A DNA stretch of 64,000 nucleotides, taken from positions 29,661,402-29,725,401 of the forward strand of contig OX424567.1 in NCBI GenBank assembly GCA_949152475.1, read 5' to 3'. The DNA is from Terebella lapidaria (Eukaryota; Annelida; Polychaeta; Terebellida; Terebellidae). Below are positions 32,326-45,000 of this stretch, one piece after another. Position numbers and translations under genes: made by a program. Under the pieces are notes generated by a model. It searched no databases. It was given only the letters and a program-made list of their open reading frames with translations, and was not told the DNA's origin. Each line of letters starts with the position of its first letter. Positions within the stretch are counted from its first letter, which is position 1.

Positions 32326-35306
32326 TCACTTTCTCCCGACACAGGTGGGCCCACACAAGCAGGAGTCGCCACAGTGACAGCGCTCGGCTGAGGGAACGTC
32401 AGGGCCGCATTTACAACCTGTGGAACGGGGAATAGATCGAATATATTAGAAAAAATAATCTGAAATACGTAATTCGTTGAAATATTATGTTTGCTGCATG
32501 CTATTCAAATCACTTTGTTCAATTCAAAATTCAAGTCAATGTATATCTAACGACATAGGGAATCTAACGACATAGGGAAAAAAATGATGCATAATAGGTT
32601 CAATAAGTTGAAAAATTCAACCCATCACCTACGATAGTTGAAACGTACATGTAATTGAATCTAGTACCCACCATCCTGGCACTTGCACTGACGACCGACA
32701 CAAGATGGCGGACACTTACAGTTCGGTCCACAAAGACATCTCTCCCCTGGAGGCACGTCCGGGCCACACTTACAACCTGGGGAAATAATTTTTTTTTTCT
32801 AAACGCTCTGTCATATAGTAATGACATGTGTCATTTGTCTTGGTGGTTATGCTTGATACATTTTCCTGTGATATGAGATGAAATAGGTAACATTGTAACG
32901 TTCCGTAAGAGATTGTTTAACCATTACTAATTATATTACCAAGATCGACCAGTCTCTTGTCGAATGAAGTCCAATTTGGAAGAAATAAAACACAAATAAA
33001 AATTGAAGCAAAGAAAAGTTGCCAGAGTATCACAGTGTTAGACATAAACTTTTTTCAGTAAAATTGTGGCTTTGACATATCAAATTCACTACATGTCGAA
33101 ACCAAGGTTGCCAAAAGAACCACCTGATGTGACTGCCTATATGCTCACAACATAAACCCAAGCTTCATCTACAAGCACTCTGTCTGCATCGGTCAATTTA
33201 CGTTACTTACTTCAAATGTGACCTTTAAATCTACCCCTCAAGGTCATCTTATATCAAGTTCAAGGTCAGCAAATGATACACCATAAGAAACTTCCTATAT
33301 GATCACAAGTACAAATCTATGTACAAGTTTTTTGTTAAAAAAAAAGAACAATTTGTGCATATCATGCAATTTTGGGCCTTCCAGGCATATGTACCCAGTT
33401 TTATGAGAAATTTAAGGCGCAACATCCTTCAATTAATGCAACATCACGTATCATAATTGGCATGTTCTGAAATAAAAATCTAAAACTGATCAGATAGTTT
33501 TTGAGAAAAGACAAAGTTCGATTTTTTTTCAACCCTATAATGGCAGTTATGACCTTTCAAGGTCACCGGAGGTCAAATTCAGAGGCACCACACAAATCTT
33601 CATAATCTACGACTTCCCATTTGAAAGTGCCAAAATAGTTAGCCCCATTTTTAAGCTTTCTAGCAATACAGTGGTGGAAACTTCCATATGAAGGGAAAAG
33701 GTGCCGCGAATTTCACATTTTGCAACATTTTATTGTTCTAAAGGTGATTTGTTTTGCCTAGAAATCGGCCAAAATGAATAGTAAAGCGATTTGAGACAAA
33801 AAAAATCTCAAAATTGATCAGGCTGTTTTGGAAAAAATGGTCGCCATGTTGGAATAAGAATAAAAAACAACAAATACATCCTCTTTAAACTTTAAAGATA
33901 CGATTGTGCACGGACGACGGACATACGACGGATAGACGGACGGCGGACGCAACGCCACGACAATAGGTTATCGGAACATAGGTTCGGTAACTTAAAAACC
34001 AGACACGAACCATCATCACACTTGCACTGTGTACCGCACGTCAGGCACTGGCATGTATCACCACATGGGCATCTCTGGTCAGCGGGCACATCAGGTCCAC
34101 ACTTACAGCCTGCAGGGAGAGACAGGGGAAATATAGACCATACACTGCCATGTCCTTCCCTGACCCATACCGTGCCGTGTTTAGTATCACAAAATATAAG
34201 CCTTGTCATAATGAATATAATGGTAAGTTTTCATGTCATGAAAAGTTATAAAAAAATCATTTTGAAAAGTAGCCTATGTTACCATGAATATTATTACATC
34301 AATGCATCTTACCTTGAAAAAATATCATGTGAACCTGTCTCAGCATGAAAGTTATAACAACAAGACATTTTGTCGTGTTGAATAAAATGGTAAATTGTCA
34401 AACATGTCGTTGTATATACATGTATATATTTCCACGTAACTAAGACGTCTTGTCGTGATAAATATTCAGGGTATGACACCTTGTCGTTGTAATTTTGAAG
34501 ATTTTCATATTATGACAACTTGCCATGATAGTCAATGATAAAACCATGAAGGCACCTTACTGATATGCTGAGCAGGATAGGTCGAGGAACATTATGTGTT
34601 TATGTGAATGATCATTACGTAATATATTGAATCACAGTAGGCTATTTATAGATTGCTAGAATTTGGATATATTTGTTCAGAAGCAATTTGGTTTTCCAGT
34701 GAAAATTCATTTAAGCATAAGTATAGGACTGTCCCAATATATTCAACTGTCTGAATATAGGCCTATGTACTTTATTGTAGGCATAATGTTTTCAAGGCTG
34801 AAATTTCTTTAATATCAAAATTATATACAGTATACAGTTCTGTTCGCTGCAGTAAACATGCCGCTGTACTGTAGTTTAAATGTATTAATGTTGTGCAGTT
34901 CATAAAAAGCAACAATAAATGTCTGATGTTGGCTGAGCACGATGTGGGTGTCATGTTATGGACCTAGGTTTCACATGTCTGGTGATTCACATTTTGACCT
35001 AGATTGTGACAAGATGGCGACCCCGGACTTCATCGATCAATGTTCAAGCGCCGTTCACTGCAGCTATTGTTTACATTTCAACACCGTGTTTATAACGTCA
35101 TTACATATCGACTTCTCAGTCTTTACTGTGTACATTGCCCGGTCCTCGATATACCTCAACGGGATATCGCTATTGGATCGATAACCATTGAGTGTATAGC
35201 ATTTATATAAACAGGATAATACACGTAAGCAAAATGTGAATCTGTGTGTACGAAAACCGTCACACATACTAGTACCTGAACCGCATTTGCATTGTCCTGC
35301 AGGCAT
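32326..35306 (-). CDS. MT-A: three-domain metallothionein, 4 exons, 108 aa
   Basis: The exons are 35276-35306 (start, MPAGQCKCGS), 34011-34109, 32672-32776 and 32326-32417 (TGA). All internal borders are phase 1 with GT/AG sites, as in MT-B. Cysteines number 2+9+9+7 = 27, giving three nine-Cys domains on the plan CxC-x3-CxC-x9-CxC-x3-CxC-x(2-3)-C. The domains are more diverged than those of MT-B (CPCGDTCQCLTC in domain 1; CLCGPNCKCPPSC in domain 2; CHCGDSCLCGPTC in domain 3). The terminal exon is 92 bp, as in MT-B, which supports the stop. Exon 2 ends at an unusual donor, GTTCGT, and a transposon end begins 17-18 bases into that intron. A TATA box and one paired MRE module lie upstream. Three-domain metallothioneins are known in some snails. 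Confidence 0.9.
33040..33993 (-). mobile_element. Transposon copy in MT-A intron 2 (same family as 40009-41626, inverted)
   Basis: The end next to MT-A exon 2 reads, on the minus strand, AGTTACCGAACCTATGTTCC then GATAACCTATTG and GCGTTGCGTCC. The copy at 40009 begins AGGTTACCGGACCTATGGTT with the same continuation. Further in, both carry CTTTAAAGTTTA, ACTGATCAG-type and TGACCTTGA/TCAAGGTCA words. The far boundary is approximate. No coding capacity was recognised. Confidence 0.7.
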
Positions 35307-35448
35307 GTTTGAAGGTGGCTCGCTTCGGTCTTTAAAGAAACGTGTAATTTCAGCGATGGTCCCTACAATTCTGTTCTCTTCCCTTTGGTGTGTGTGTTGT
35401 TGTTCTGGAGCCCAAGATGTGTTGTGAATGGTGCAAACGTGGGCCTGT

Positions 35449-35455
35449 TATATAG
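35449..35455 (-). promoter_or_regulatory. TATA box of MT-A
   Basis: Minus-strand CCCTATATAACAGG lies about 145 bases before the MT-A start codon and about 70 bases downstream (in gene sense) of the paired MRE module. Confidence 0.65.
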
Positions 35456-35523
35456 GGTTCTACGCCGTTGAAATGTGAAATGTTTGGTGTCGTGTGGAAA
35501 GACTGTACAATATCAATGTCTTT

Positions 35524-35618
35524 TGCACACAGCACGCTGTTAGCATTATGTCTTCGAAAGTTCTAGCTACTTCACATTTTATGTTGAAAGTTCCCTTAAC
35601 TTTGTAGGTCCGTGTGCA
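35524..35618. promoter_or_regulatory. Paired metal-response-element module of MT-A
   Basis: TGCACAC (35524-35530) and an inverted core at 35612-35618 (minus TGCACACGGACC, an extended MRE match) flank CTTCACATTTT at 35570. The layout is the same as the modules upstream of MT-B. Confidence 0.65.
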
Positions 35619-35619
35619 A

Positions 35620-36984
35620 ACGTTAATAAAAATTTAAGCAGGCGAGATTTACGAAAGAAAAAAATATTGGATTCATAATGTCGTCAGGAAACGTGAATCC
35701 CTGGACGCGATCACAGATGACCGTATAATATGTTCATTTTTGTCTACAGATGTTCGTTTTACTCTAACCACTGAAAAAATATCAATAAGTTGTGCTATAT
35801 AGTCGGACTCCGCGCGTATCTATTCATCTGTGAGCGTTTTTATTCAAACAAGTCCAGGCTTAATCTGTTAATTGTGTATCGAAATGGGACACATCTGTGG
35901 GATATGGGAATACATGTACAGTTGGGGACTGCTCCATGGTCCACTTATTTATGTGGGTTGGGAATGCATCAAAATGTGAAAGCATACGGATGTAGGTCTA
36001 TTTGAAATGTGAATACACGGTCTTTATCCTAACCAATATACGACCACCACTCTGATTCACAACATGTGAATTTGGTGTACTGATGAAACAGAGTGTAAAC
36101 AAAAATATCTTAAATATAAAAAATAATATAATAACTTCACGACCAGTCATGTCCACTTTCATTTTCAAATTTCGGTATTCAAGACTGAGAACCCTACGAC
36201 TTCTTCCAAACAGCAAAAAAATATGGAAGATATCACAAATTTCCGTTTGTGTTGCGCGACATGATACCTGGAAAAAAATATAGAAAAAAAAAAAAACAAT
36301 TACAGGTTGACATTGTACATTAATATGTTCATATAGCATCGTTTAAATAGCTAATATCACAAAGCACAGAAAGCCCAGCTATATAAAGCTGAAGACCGAA
36401 ATTGCCAATATTATTCTTGTATTGATCAAAGATTCTAGCATTTACTGTCAGAAAACGAAGTGGAACACTTTTATAGCTTTCTCAAAGTGTGACAAAGGAA
36501 ACACGATCTAAGTTCGTCAAAAATACTTTAAACATTGAATGTAAACTAGGTCCATCCCAAGATAAAATGTGAATAATTTCATAGTGGAAACGTGAAGCGT
36601 TCACTGACACAGTCCTTATTGAAAGGCCTGCCCTTCAGACAATCTGAACGAGCCTATATACATTTATGATCGTGTGCGAGCCATATCATGTTGTGTATGT
36701 CCATATAATGATAGCATATGTGTGGTATATACATCTATAGAAGATTTGGGATAATCTTGGGAAAATATCAGTTGAGCTACTATGTGAATATGAAATGAAG
36801 ACAATTTTTAAAACATAAAACCGGTTGAATCTAAAATGCGTGGTATTTTAACATTGTTTTGTTGTATAAGTCTATGTACACATGTCATATGACGATTCAC
36901 ATTACTGTCTAGCCACGTGCAATACACGTGATGACAGTTTCAGGAAGACACATTCACCGAACCACAGTGAAATACTCTCTACAT
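35620..36984. other. Upstream region of MT-A, rich in ATGTGAA/TTCACAT words
   Basis: No gene was found. Copies of ATGTGAA or its complement occur near 35977, 36006, 36063, 36567, 36783 and 36896, with CGTGAA variants near 35690 and 36590. The short frames lack any motif. Confidence 0.5.
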
Positions 36985-38155
36985 GCACTCCAGGGGCGGA
37001 TCCAGGATTTTTGAATAGGGGGAGGGGGTGCTTTTCTTAAATGTTCGTAATCTTGAAATAGTGTGAGCGAGCGTAGCGAGCGAAGCCTTATGCGGTCTGG
37101 GGGGTTGGGGGGCCCCGTAAGCCCGCCGATAAATTTTTGGAATTTAGTGTCTCTGAGAAGGTGTATTTGAAACTGTACCTTGTGAAATCACTAAGTAGAA
37201 TTTTACTTCAGAAGTCTGCTTAGTTCTGTTATAAATGAAGGATAGATTTTCAAAGAAAGGAAGGTCTAATAGTCCTACCATTCTAAGGCTGTTCTAAGAC
37301 CAGACATGGTGATAGTCAATCGTTTAATAATAAAGATAAGATATAATTATCTTCCAAGTTATGCAGACTTCCAGAATTATATACAGAGTTATAAAGAACC
37401 CTGTCTGTAACAAATAAATAACATAAAAAATATCCCCTGTGTATATTCAATGGCAGTTTCAGTATGAAGTCAAGTGTGTCGGACTAGATTTATCATTGGA
37501 AGGGTGTGGGTGTGTGGGTGGCAAGCTGGTTAGAGGAGTCAAGCGACCGAGCGAAGTGAGGTGGATAGGTGGTAGCTTACACGGCGTGGGGTCTGGGGCC
37601 TGCTCAAGGGCCCCAGAAGCCAGAGCTGTTTTCATGTTCTGTGGTTGATTCTGAGCTCTCTCTGGCTCTGATTGAGTATTTTTCATTCCACACATGCATG
37701 TAAATATTGCTGGTATTTAAATTTATTTATCCCAAAACTACTCATTGTCACTTTACATATCATATGTCATATAACTTGAAGAACTCATGATTAATGACAC
37801 TCAATTGCATAATTATTGACCAACGAATGTTAGGCCTATGTAACGCTGTAATGCACCTTAACATATTTCTGAGTCACAGATTTTTTTGTTGAAAATATAT
37901 TGTGGGGCTCTACCCCCCTCCCCCCAGTTCCTCCCCTCCCCTCCCCCCCCCCCCCCCCGGTCAAAAATATCAAACGAGGAAAATTACACTCATATTTCGT
38001 TACATAGGTGCATACCCACATTTTCTATAGCTTTTTGCCCTCTCTTTTTTTCCTTTTCTTCTTGCTCTCTCTTTTTTCTTTTCTTTTTCTCTTTTTTTTC
38101 ACGGCCCAATAAGGGGGGTGCGCGCCGGATGCACCCCCCTGAATACGCCAGTGCA
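36985..38155. mobile_element. Remnants of GGGGCGGATCCAGG / GAATACGCC-ended repeats
   Basis: It starts with CAGGGGCGGATCCAGGATTT and ends with CCCCCCTGAATACGCCAGTG, ends of a type common in invertebrate non-autonomous transposons. An inner part (about 37540-37620: GGCGTGGGGTCTGGGGCC, CAAGGGCCCC) matches the body of the element at 59141-59828. A C-rich tract lies at 37911-37960 and a CT-rich tract at 38038-38100. It may be two fragments rather than one element. Confidence 0.5.
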
Positions 38156-38446
38156 CTCTCTTAAAATTAATCGAATTTATTTTTGTAAACGTCACACTTG
38201 AGTGCGCGGCCAGAATCGAGGAACAAATAGACAATATTACCTGGTTTTTCTTGTTTGTGAACTGATATTTTTCCAAGATCTCGAGTATTAGCCCGAGGCC
38301 GGAGACTCGAGCTAAACTAATATTTTGAAGTGTTCCTATAATGAATAGTCTGCCCCTCCCCCTATTTAGGCAACTGAATATTCCAAACACAAATACTCTT
38401 TATACTATTGAGATTTCTAAATTCATGTATACTCTGATTTTTCTAA

Positions 38447-38640
38447 ATTGTTTACACGGTTTTTCATTAATATTTTTGCGACGCTGAATGTTATCGTTCT
38501 ATAACTTGGCATACTTCACCTGGGAGTCATACGGCTCTTGGTAGAAAATTGTCGTTTGCCTCCTAGGTGAAGTATGCCAAGTTATAGAACGATAACTTTA
38601 GCATCGCGAAAATATCGTTAAAACCCGGTGTAAACAAGTT
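38447..38640. mobile_element. Near-perfect 190-bp palindrome (foldback MITE)
   Basis: The left arm, TTATCGTTCTATAACTTGGC then ATACTTCACCT, is mirrored by AGGTGAAGTATGCCAAGTTA then TAGAACGATAA. The outer parts also pair (TTGTTTACACGG with CCGGTGTAAACAA). A loop of about 40 bases separates the arms. Confidence 0.85.
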
Positions 38641-38756
38641 GGAAAAAACAGAGTAGAGCAGTGTCTGCCAATTGTCGCTTTCACCAGTTCACTTCAGTGC
38701 ATGCATGATGTATATACACAACTCCGTCGTTCATGAACACAATACACGTCTTATTA

Positions 38757-39153
38757 CTTTGGAATTCCGGTGCGGCCACGACTTGCGAGTGGCGACATGC
38801 CAGTTGCGAGTTATGTGTTGCGACTTGCGTGATGTGACTTGCGTGACGCGCCACGACTTGCGACATGCGTCTTACAAGTTGCGATATGCGTCCGGCGACC
38901 ATGGTGGCATGCGTTATACGACATGCGTGATGCGAGTTGCCTGTTGCGAGTTCCGAGTAAGCGAGTTGTGGGCTGGGTGTTGAAATTTAAGATTTCTAGC
39001 GGTTTTAGAAAAGAAATATCTTTTTTTTTGGCGTCCACGATCGGAACAGACCGTCGCAAGTCGTGGCGCGTCACGCAAATCACATCACGCAAGTCGCAAC
39101 ACATAACGCGCAACTGGCGTGTCGCCATTCGCAAGTCGTGGCCGCACCGGAAT
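38757..39153. mobile_element. Foldback element with about 100-bp inverted arms of GCGACTTGCG words
   Basis: The arms 38761-38862 (ATTCCGGTGCGGCCACGACT and onward) and 39050-39153 (reverse complement, ending GTGGCCGCACCGGAAT) match over about 100 bp. The arms are built from short GCGACTTGCG/TGCGAGTTG repeats that also fill part of the centre. There is no coding capacity beyond the repeat-derived frames. Confidence 0.85.
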
Positions 39154-39174
39154 ATATAGTATACAGATCCTCAT

Positions 39175-39660
39175 ATTGCAGCTATTTCCGCAAATAAAGT
39201 AGAGCGATCTTTTATAGGAAAAGCACCACATATATGGCTCAGTTTACCCAATGACATTGAACTGTCCCGGTCACCCAATTCCTTTAGGAAAAAAATTAAA
39301 AGCTATTTAATACATTTACAAGGTTGACCTTCCTCCTCCATCCTGTGTAGCAGTGTCTCATATTATTGTTTTTTTTTTCATATACCGTTCTTTTATATCT
39401 TGCGTGGTCTGATCTATTAATGTGTATTAATCGATTGCAAACAATTTTTGAAATTAATAATTTTATGCTTTGGGTATGTGTTTATTTGTGAAGGATACGG
39501 GATACACCTATAACAGATACTCGTATCTTTGATGTATCCTAGAACTGTAGGTCATTTGTGTATTTGAAGCTTATAATTTTTTTTTTAATTCCTCCAGTTC
39601 TAAATGATTGTCAATCAATCACTCAATCACTCAATCAATCAATCAATCAATCAATCAACG
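39175..39660 (+). mobile_element. 5'-truncated non-LTR retrotransposon 3' end with (CAAT)n tail
   Basis: One frame near 39190-39325 reads SFIGKAPHIWLSLPND and FRKKIKSYLIHLQG, then stops. This resembles the extreme C-terminus of non-LTR retrotransposon ORF2 proteins (the W.SLP...FK..LK.YL type). An AT-rich 3' UTR and a (CAAT)n tract (39602-39658) follow. Confidence 0.6.
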
Positions 39661-40008
39661 ATCTGGAATGAAATCCAACTTGCCATAAAGAATAAACCCT
39701 CAATTAAAAGTTTCTCTACCGCCTTGAGATCCGACATCCTTCGTGGGTACCGGTGCTCAGGTCCGGCCTCTGACTGATGACACTGTTCACTTCGGAGGTG
39801 CGTCCGGATCCACTGACACGCACAAATCTACTCTATTTGCACGTTAATGAAAAAAAAATCACCTAATTTTATATTTTCAAAATAACCCGATCATGTAATC
39901 TGACCAACCCATCGACTACCGCTCGCCAACACACATTTGCCAACGTTGTTTTATTTATTTATTTTTTTTTTTTTTGCAATCACGTTTTGTCCTGTTTTTC
40001 TGTTCTTT

Positions 40009-41626
40009 AGGTTACCGGACCTATGGTTCGATAACCTATTGCCATGGCGTTGCGTCGGGCGTCCGTCCGTCCGTCGTCGTCGTCGTCGTCGTCCGTCCAC
40101 ATTTTTATCTTTAAAGTTTACGGTCCAATCTTTCTGAAAATTTGGGAAAAGATACCTTAAAATAATTTGAGAAGGATTATGCAGTTTTGGTGGTCATTTT
40201 TATGCCGAACATGGCTGTTTTTGCATGTTCTCAACTTTAAAAATTATTTCTTTAAAAACTGTCTGATCAGATTTGAGATTTTTGTTTCAAAAGATTCTCG
40301 TTATGTACCTCTGTGATGTGTATAAGATTGGTAGCTCTTGAATCGCCGGTCTGCGTATGGCGGCCATTTTGAATTTTCGACGGGTCGACGAAAAAATTTT
40401 TTTCGGCCCAAATCGCATTACTATTCATTTTGGGCCATTTCTAGACAAAAAAATTTTTTTCACCCTTTGAAAAAAATTTTGGACTTTGAAAAATTTTCGT
40501 CACTTTTTTCCTTCAAAATGGGAGCTGCCAGAACTGTACTCATAGAACGCCTGAAGATAGAGCTTAGAAATTGGCACTTCCAAATGGGAAGTCATATATG
40601 GCGACTTGTGTGGTGACCTTGAATTTGACCTTGGATGACCTTGTAGGGTCAAAACAGCCATTTTTGGGTCGAAAAATGCCCAAATTTGCACCTTGTGTCT
40701 TTTCTCGAAAACTGTCTGATCAGTTTTGAGATTTTTGTTTCAAAATATTCCCTTTATGTACCTCCACTATGTGTATAAGTTTTGTTGCCGTTGAATCGCC
40801 GGTCTCTGTGTGGCAGCCATTTTGAATTTTTGACGGGTCGGCGAAAAATTATTTTTTTCGCCTCAAATTGCATTACTATCCATTTTGGGCCATTTCTAGG
40901 CAAAAAAAATTTTTACCCTTTGAAAAAAAATTTGGAAAATTTTCGTCACCTTTTCCTTCATAATGGGAGCTGTCCGGACTGTACTCATAGAACGCTTGAA
41001 GATAGAGCTTAGAAATTGGCACTTTCCAATGGGAAGTCATATATGGCGACTTGTGTGGTGACCTTGAATTTGACCTTTGATGACCTTGAAAGGTCAAAAC
41101 AGCCATTTTGGGGTAAAAAAAATGCCCAGATTTGCCTCTACACATGAAATGCTTGTAGATAGAGCTTAAGTTTGCATTATGAGCATATAGGAAGTCATAT
41201 ATGGTATAACTGATGATGACCTTGACATTGACCTCAGATGACCTTGAGTGCTAAATGTCCGATGTGAAATGTGTAAATAAGCCACCGAGGCTTGAACACT
41301 TGCACGTACAGGTTAGGATTGTGTATAAGCTTACAAGAAGTCATGTATTTATAGCACATCTCTTGGAGACCTTGAATTTGACTTTATATATGACCTTGAA
41401 ATCCAAATCTCACAACCTTGCCTGACCTGACATGTGTAAATTGGCCTCTACAGACAAAATACTTGTTGATAGAGCTTATATGTTTGTATTATGACCATAT
41501 ATGAAGTCATATGCAGCATACCTAATGGTGATATTGCAGTTCACAAAGATGACCTTGATTGGAAAATCTCAAAGTCATATGTCACTCGCAATGCTTAAAG
41601 CCAAAATTGTCCGGTAACCTATCTTA
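40009..41626 (+). mobile_element. About 1.6-kb TIR element with internal about 440-bp direct repeats
   Basis: The left end is AGGTTACCGGACCTATGG and the right end GTCCGGTAACCTA, giving an inverted AGGTTACCGGAC terminus. A (GTC)n/(CGT)n tract lies near 40057-40095. Two units of roughly 440 bp (about 40250-40690 and 40690-41130) share ACTGTCTGATCAG, GAATCGCCGGTCT, GGGAAGTCATATATGGCGAC and TGACCTTGAATTTGACCTT. Shorter diverged copies follow to 41600. An inverted relative lies in MT-A intron 2. Confidence 0.7.
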
Positions 41627-41639
41627 GTCCTTGGGCTAA

Positions 41640-41977
41640 TTTTTTTACTACTTTATTCACTTCTGTATTGGCGTGTTTTTTCCTCTCTCTCATTCACACT
41701 ATTTACTCTCATGTTTGTTAGAACTTTTTCGCTTCACGTTCCTCTAAATTATCTCCTATCAGTTTCTTGAATTTAATCGGAGCAAGTCAAACCGATGGGT
41801 GTCCAACAACCTTTCAAATATAATAACATAATAGTATGTAGTTTATCTGCTCTTAAGGTTACAGCCCCGGCTCTGTTGTTCACCTTGCACCGTATGTACC
41901 GTAAAATTGCAGTTTTCATTTGTCAAAATTCCATGTCAAAATTTATGTACTGCAGTTCAAAAATAAAACCTCTCTCT

Positions 41978-42037
<60 letters not shown>

Positions 42038-42040
42038 GAA
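41640..42040 (+). mobile_element. Probable LINE 3' UTR with (ATCA)n tail
   Basis: Non-coding sequence ends in AAATAAAACCTCTCTC followed by a long (ATCA)n tract (41978-42037), the kind of microsatellite tail seen on some non-LTR elements. No RT sequence is left in it. Confidence 0.45.
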
Positions 42041-42049
42041 GGTTGTGTT

Positions 42050-45000
42050 TATTATATACAGTGAGAAGAATAATGTAAAGAACGATAGGACACGTGCATG
42101 TGTTGTTATGGCAACGCTGACGGCGCTGAGCGTTGTTATCGTACATGGCACAAACAGTGTTATGCGAACGAATAACATCACAGGTATACTGTGATTCTGT
42201 AGGGCCACCCCACGCTCTCTCGAGTATTTATCAGGGCCAGTCGAACCCACACAGAAAGAATTCTGGAGAGGAATACCAAAACTCTTCTCAACTACATTCC
42301 TGGGGGCAATACTCTGAGAGTCAGTGGTCATGGAGTACTCATGAAAAAAGACTCCGGTAGTTTATCACACTACCAAGACTACGGTAACCAAGCTCATTCC
42401 ACCATTCCCACCGACCAACCATCTGCCTCATTCCACCCCCGTCAGACCTCCGATGCTAGAGCAACGACCACCAGTCTTCAACCCGTACTCACAGTCCTCG
42501 GGGATGACGGGCGGCCCCTCACCTAACTACTTTTCTTCCCAAGAGCCTTTCCCACCTCTCTATCCCTGATGTCCTACAAAAGCAACCCTGCCTTTCCATA
42601 TGTGCACTTAAATGTGTATGGGTTGAAAAGTAAACTAACCCTGGGTATCTTTGATGAGTATTTAAGAAAGTTTGATATCTTGTGTTTATGTGAAACAAAA
42701 CTTGATGATTTGTAATGGCCTATCAGTGGATATAGTTCATTTCACAAAATGAAGACTGTACATACATTTGGTGGTGTGCATGGTATAGCAATTCTTGTGA
42801 AAAATGATCTTACAAAGTATTGTAAACCTATATCTGTTCAATCTGATTGTGTTCTGTGGTTGTATATAGTTATACCGCAAAATTATGAGCTCATGCTAGG
42901 CTCTGTGTATATCCCATGTGAGGGATCTGTATTTGACCAGTCTATGTTTGATGACCTGTCATATGACCTGAATGAAATCAAATCTCGATATGATGTCCCT
43001 GTTTCATTGATGGGTGATTATAATTCTCGCACTGGGGTACTGGAAGATCTTGTCGATTACGATTACAATATGGCTACTGCTTGTGGTGTTGACATTGATG
43101 ACCAGGATTTGAATGATTCCAATTTTTGCTATAATGGGCGTACCAATATGGATAAGATTGTTAACAATAATGGTAATAACTTGATCAATATTTGTAAACC
43201 AATGGTAGAATTGGTGATGATAGTGAAATTGGGAAGTACACTTGTTCTACTGCCCGAGGTAGCAGCACCATTGATTATGCAGTTGCTTGTCCAACATTGT
43301 TCCCATGTATTACAAATTTCTATGTTGATACATTTGATTCTTGTCTGTCTGATGTTCATTGTCCAATATGTATTTCCATGTCCTTTGTTACTTCTCTCAC
43401 TGATGATTGTGATGCCAAGAGTATTGATCAACATGTTCAAACTGATGGTAATGTCAATAAGACATATGTTAAATGGGACCAGAGGCTAGAAAATGAATTT
43501 AGAAGTGGGTTTGATGATCAAATGTTATTGGAATTGGAGCGAACAATACTTGCACCCTCCGTTGTGAATCAAGCTGTCATAGACAACTTATGTGTAACTC
43601 TCAATAACTCTTTCCTTAAGGTGGCAAATAATGTAGGCCTTGTTAAGCAATCAAGATGTAAAATTACTGATGATCACATGCTGAAAAAGAACAAGCCATG
43701 GTTTGATAAGAACTGTCGGAAGAAGCGTTCCGAATACTTTAAAATTAAAAGGAAAATGAGAAATAATATATCATTGGCCCCCGATTTCAAGAGGGTATGT
43801 AAAGAATATAACACATGTGTTAAACGTTCTGCCAAAAAGTATTTCCACTCACAAAAAGTTTATCTCCGTAACCTCCAAAATGTAGATCCTAAGAAGTTTT
43901 GGACGATCTTGAATCAGTGTGGCAGTAAAAAAGCATCTGCTGAGGATAACGTTGACCTGAATATATTTTATGAACATTTCAAACAATTAAACCAATGTGA
44001 TACTGATAATGATGTCGAGAATCAGCCTCACAATAACTTGTCAACAGCCCCACTTGAGTTTGAAGATTCTACAAATGAATATATCAACAGACCTTTTATT
44101 GTTGAGGAAGTGTTAAATGTAACCCGTAAATTGAGAAATGGGAAAGCATGTGGTGTTGATATGATTATTAATGAATTCCTGAAATACTGTCCTGATAACA
44201 TGATTATTATTATCACTAGATTATTTAATATAATACTGGAGACCGGGATAATACCAGAGTGTTGGAGTTTTGAATCCATTAAGCCTATATATAAAGGGAA
44301 AGGGGATGTTAATAATCCTGACAACTACAGGGGCATCACTATTCTGAGCTGTATGGGTAAACTGTTCACTGCTGTTCTTAATCACAGATTAACCTCATAT
44401 GTTGAAGCTTATAATATCTTGGGAAATGAACAAGCTGGATTTAGACATGGGTTCTCTACAACTGATCACATATTTCTGTTGCACTGTATTGTGTCCGTTT
44501 ATCTGCATAAACATAAGCGTGTGTATGGTGCATTCATTGAATATAAAAAAGCCTTTGACTTAATCGATCGAACATCTCTGTGGTTGAAACTCTTGTCTTC
44601 CGGGATCAATGGTAAAATATTAACTGTGATTCAGAACTTGTATCTGAATGCTAAGACCTGTATTAAAGGAGCTAACGGAAAACTTTCTGATTATTTTGTA
44701 TGTAATGTAGGTGTACGACAGGGTGAAAACCTTTCTCCACTACTGCTCGCTCTTTATCTGAATGATTTCCAGCTGTGTTTACAGGACTGTTATAGTGGTC
44801 TGGCTAATTTGTCTTGCGATATAAATAGTTTACTGAGTAATGGTGATAATGAGATATTCCTGAAACTGTATGTATTACTGTATGCTGATGATACAATTGT
44901 AATGGCCGAATCTGAGTCTGAACTACAGAACGCTCTGAATGCTGTACATATTTATTGTGATCAGTGGCACCTCACATTTAATACCAAGAAGACCAAGATT

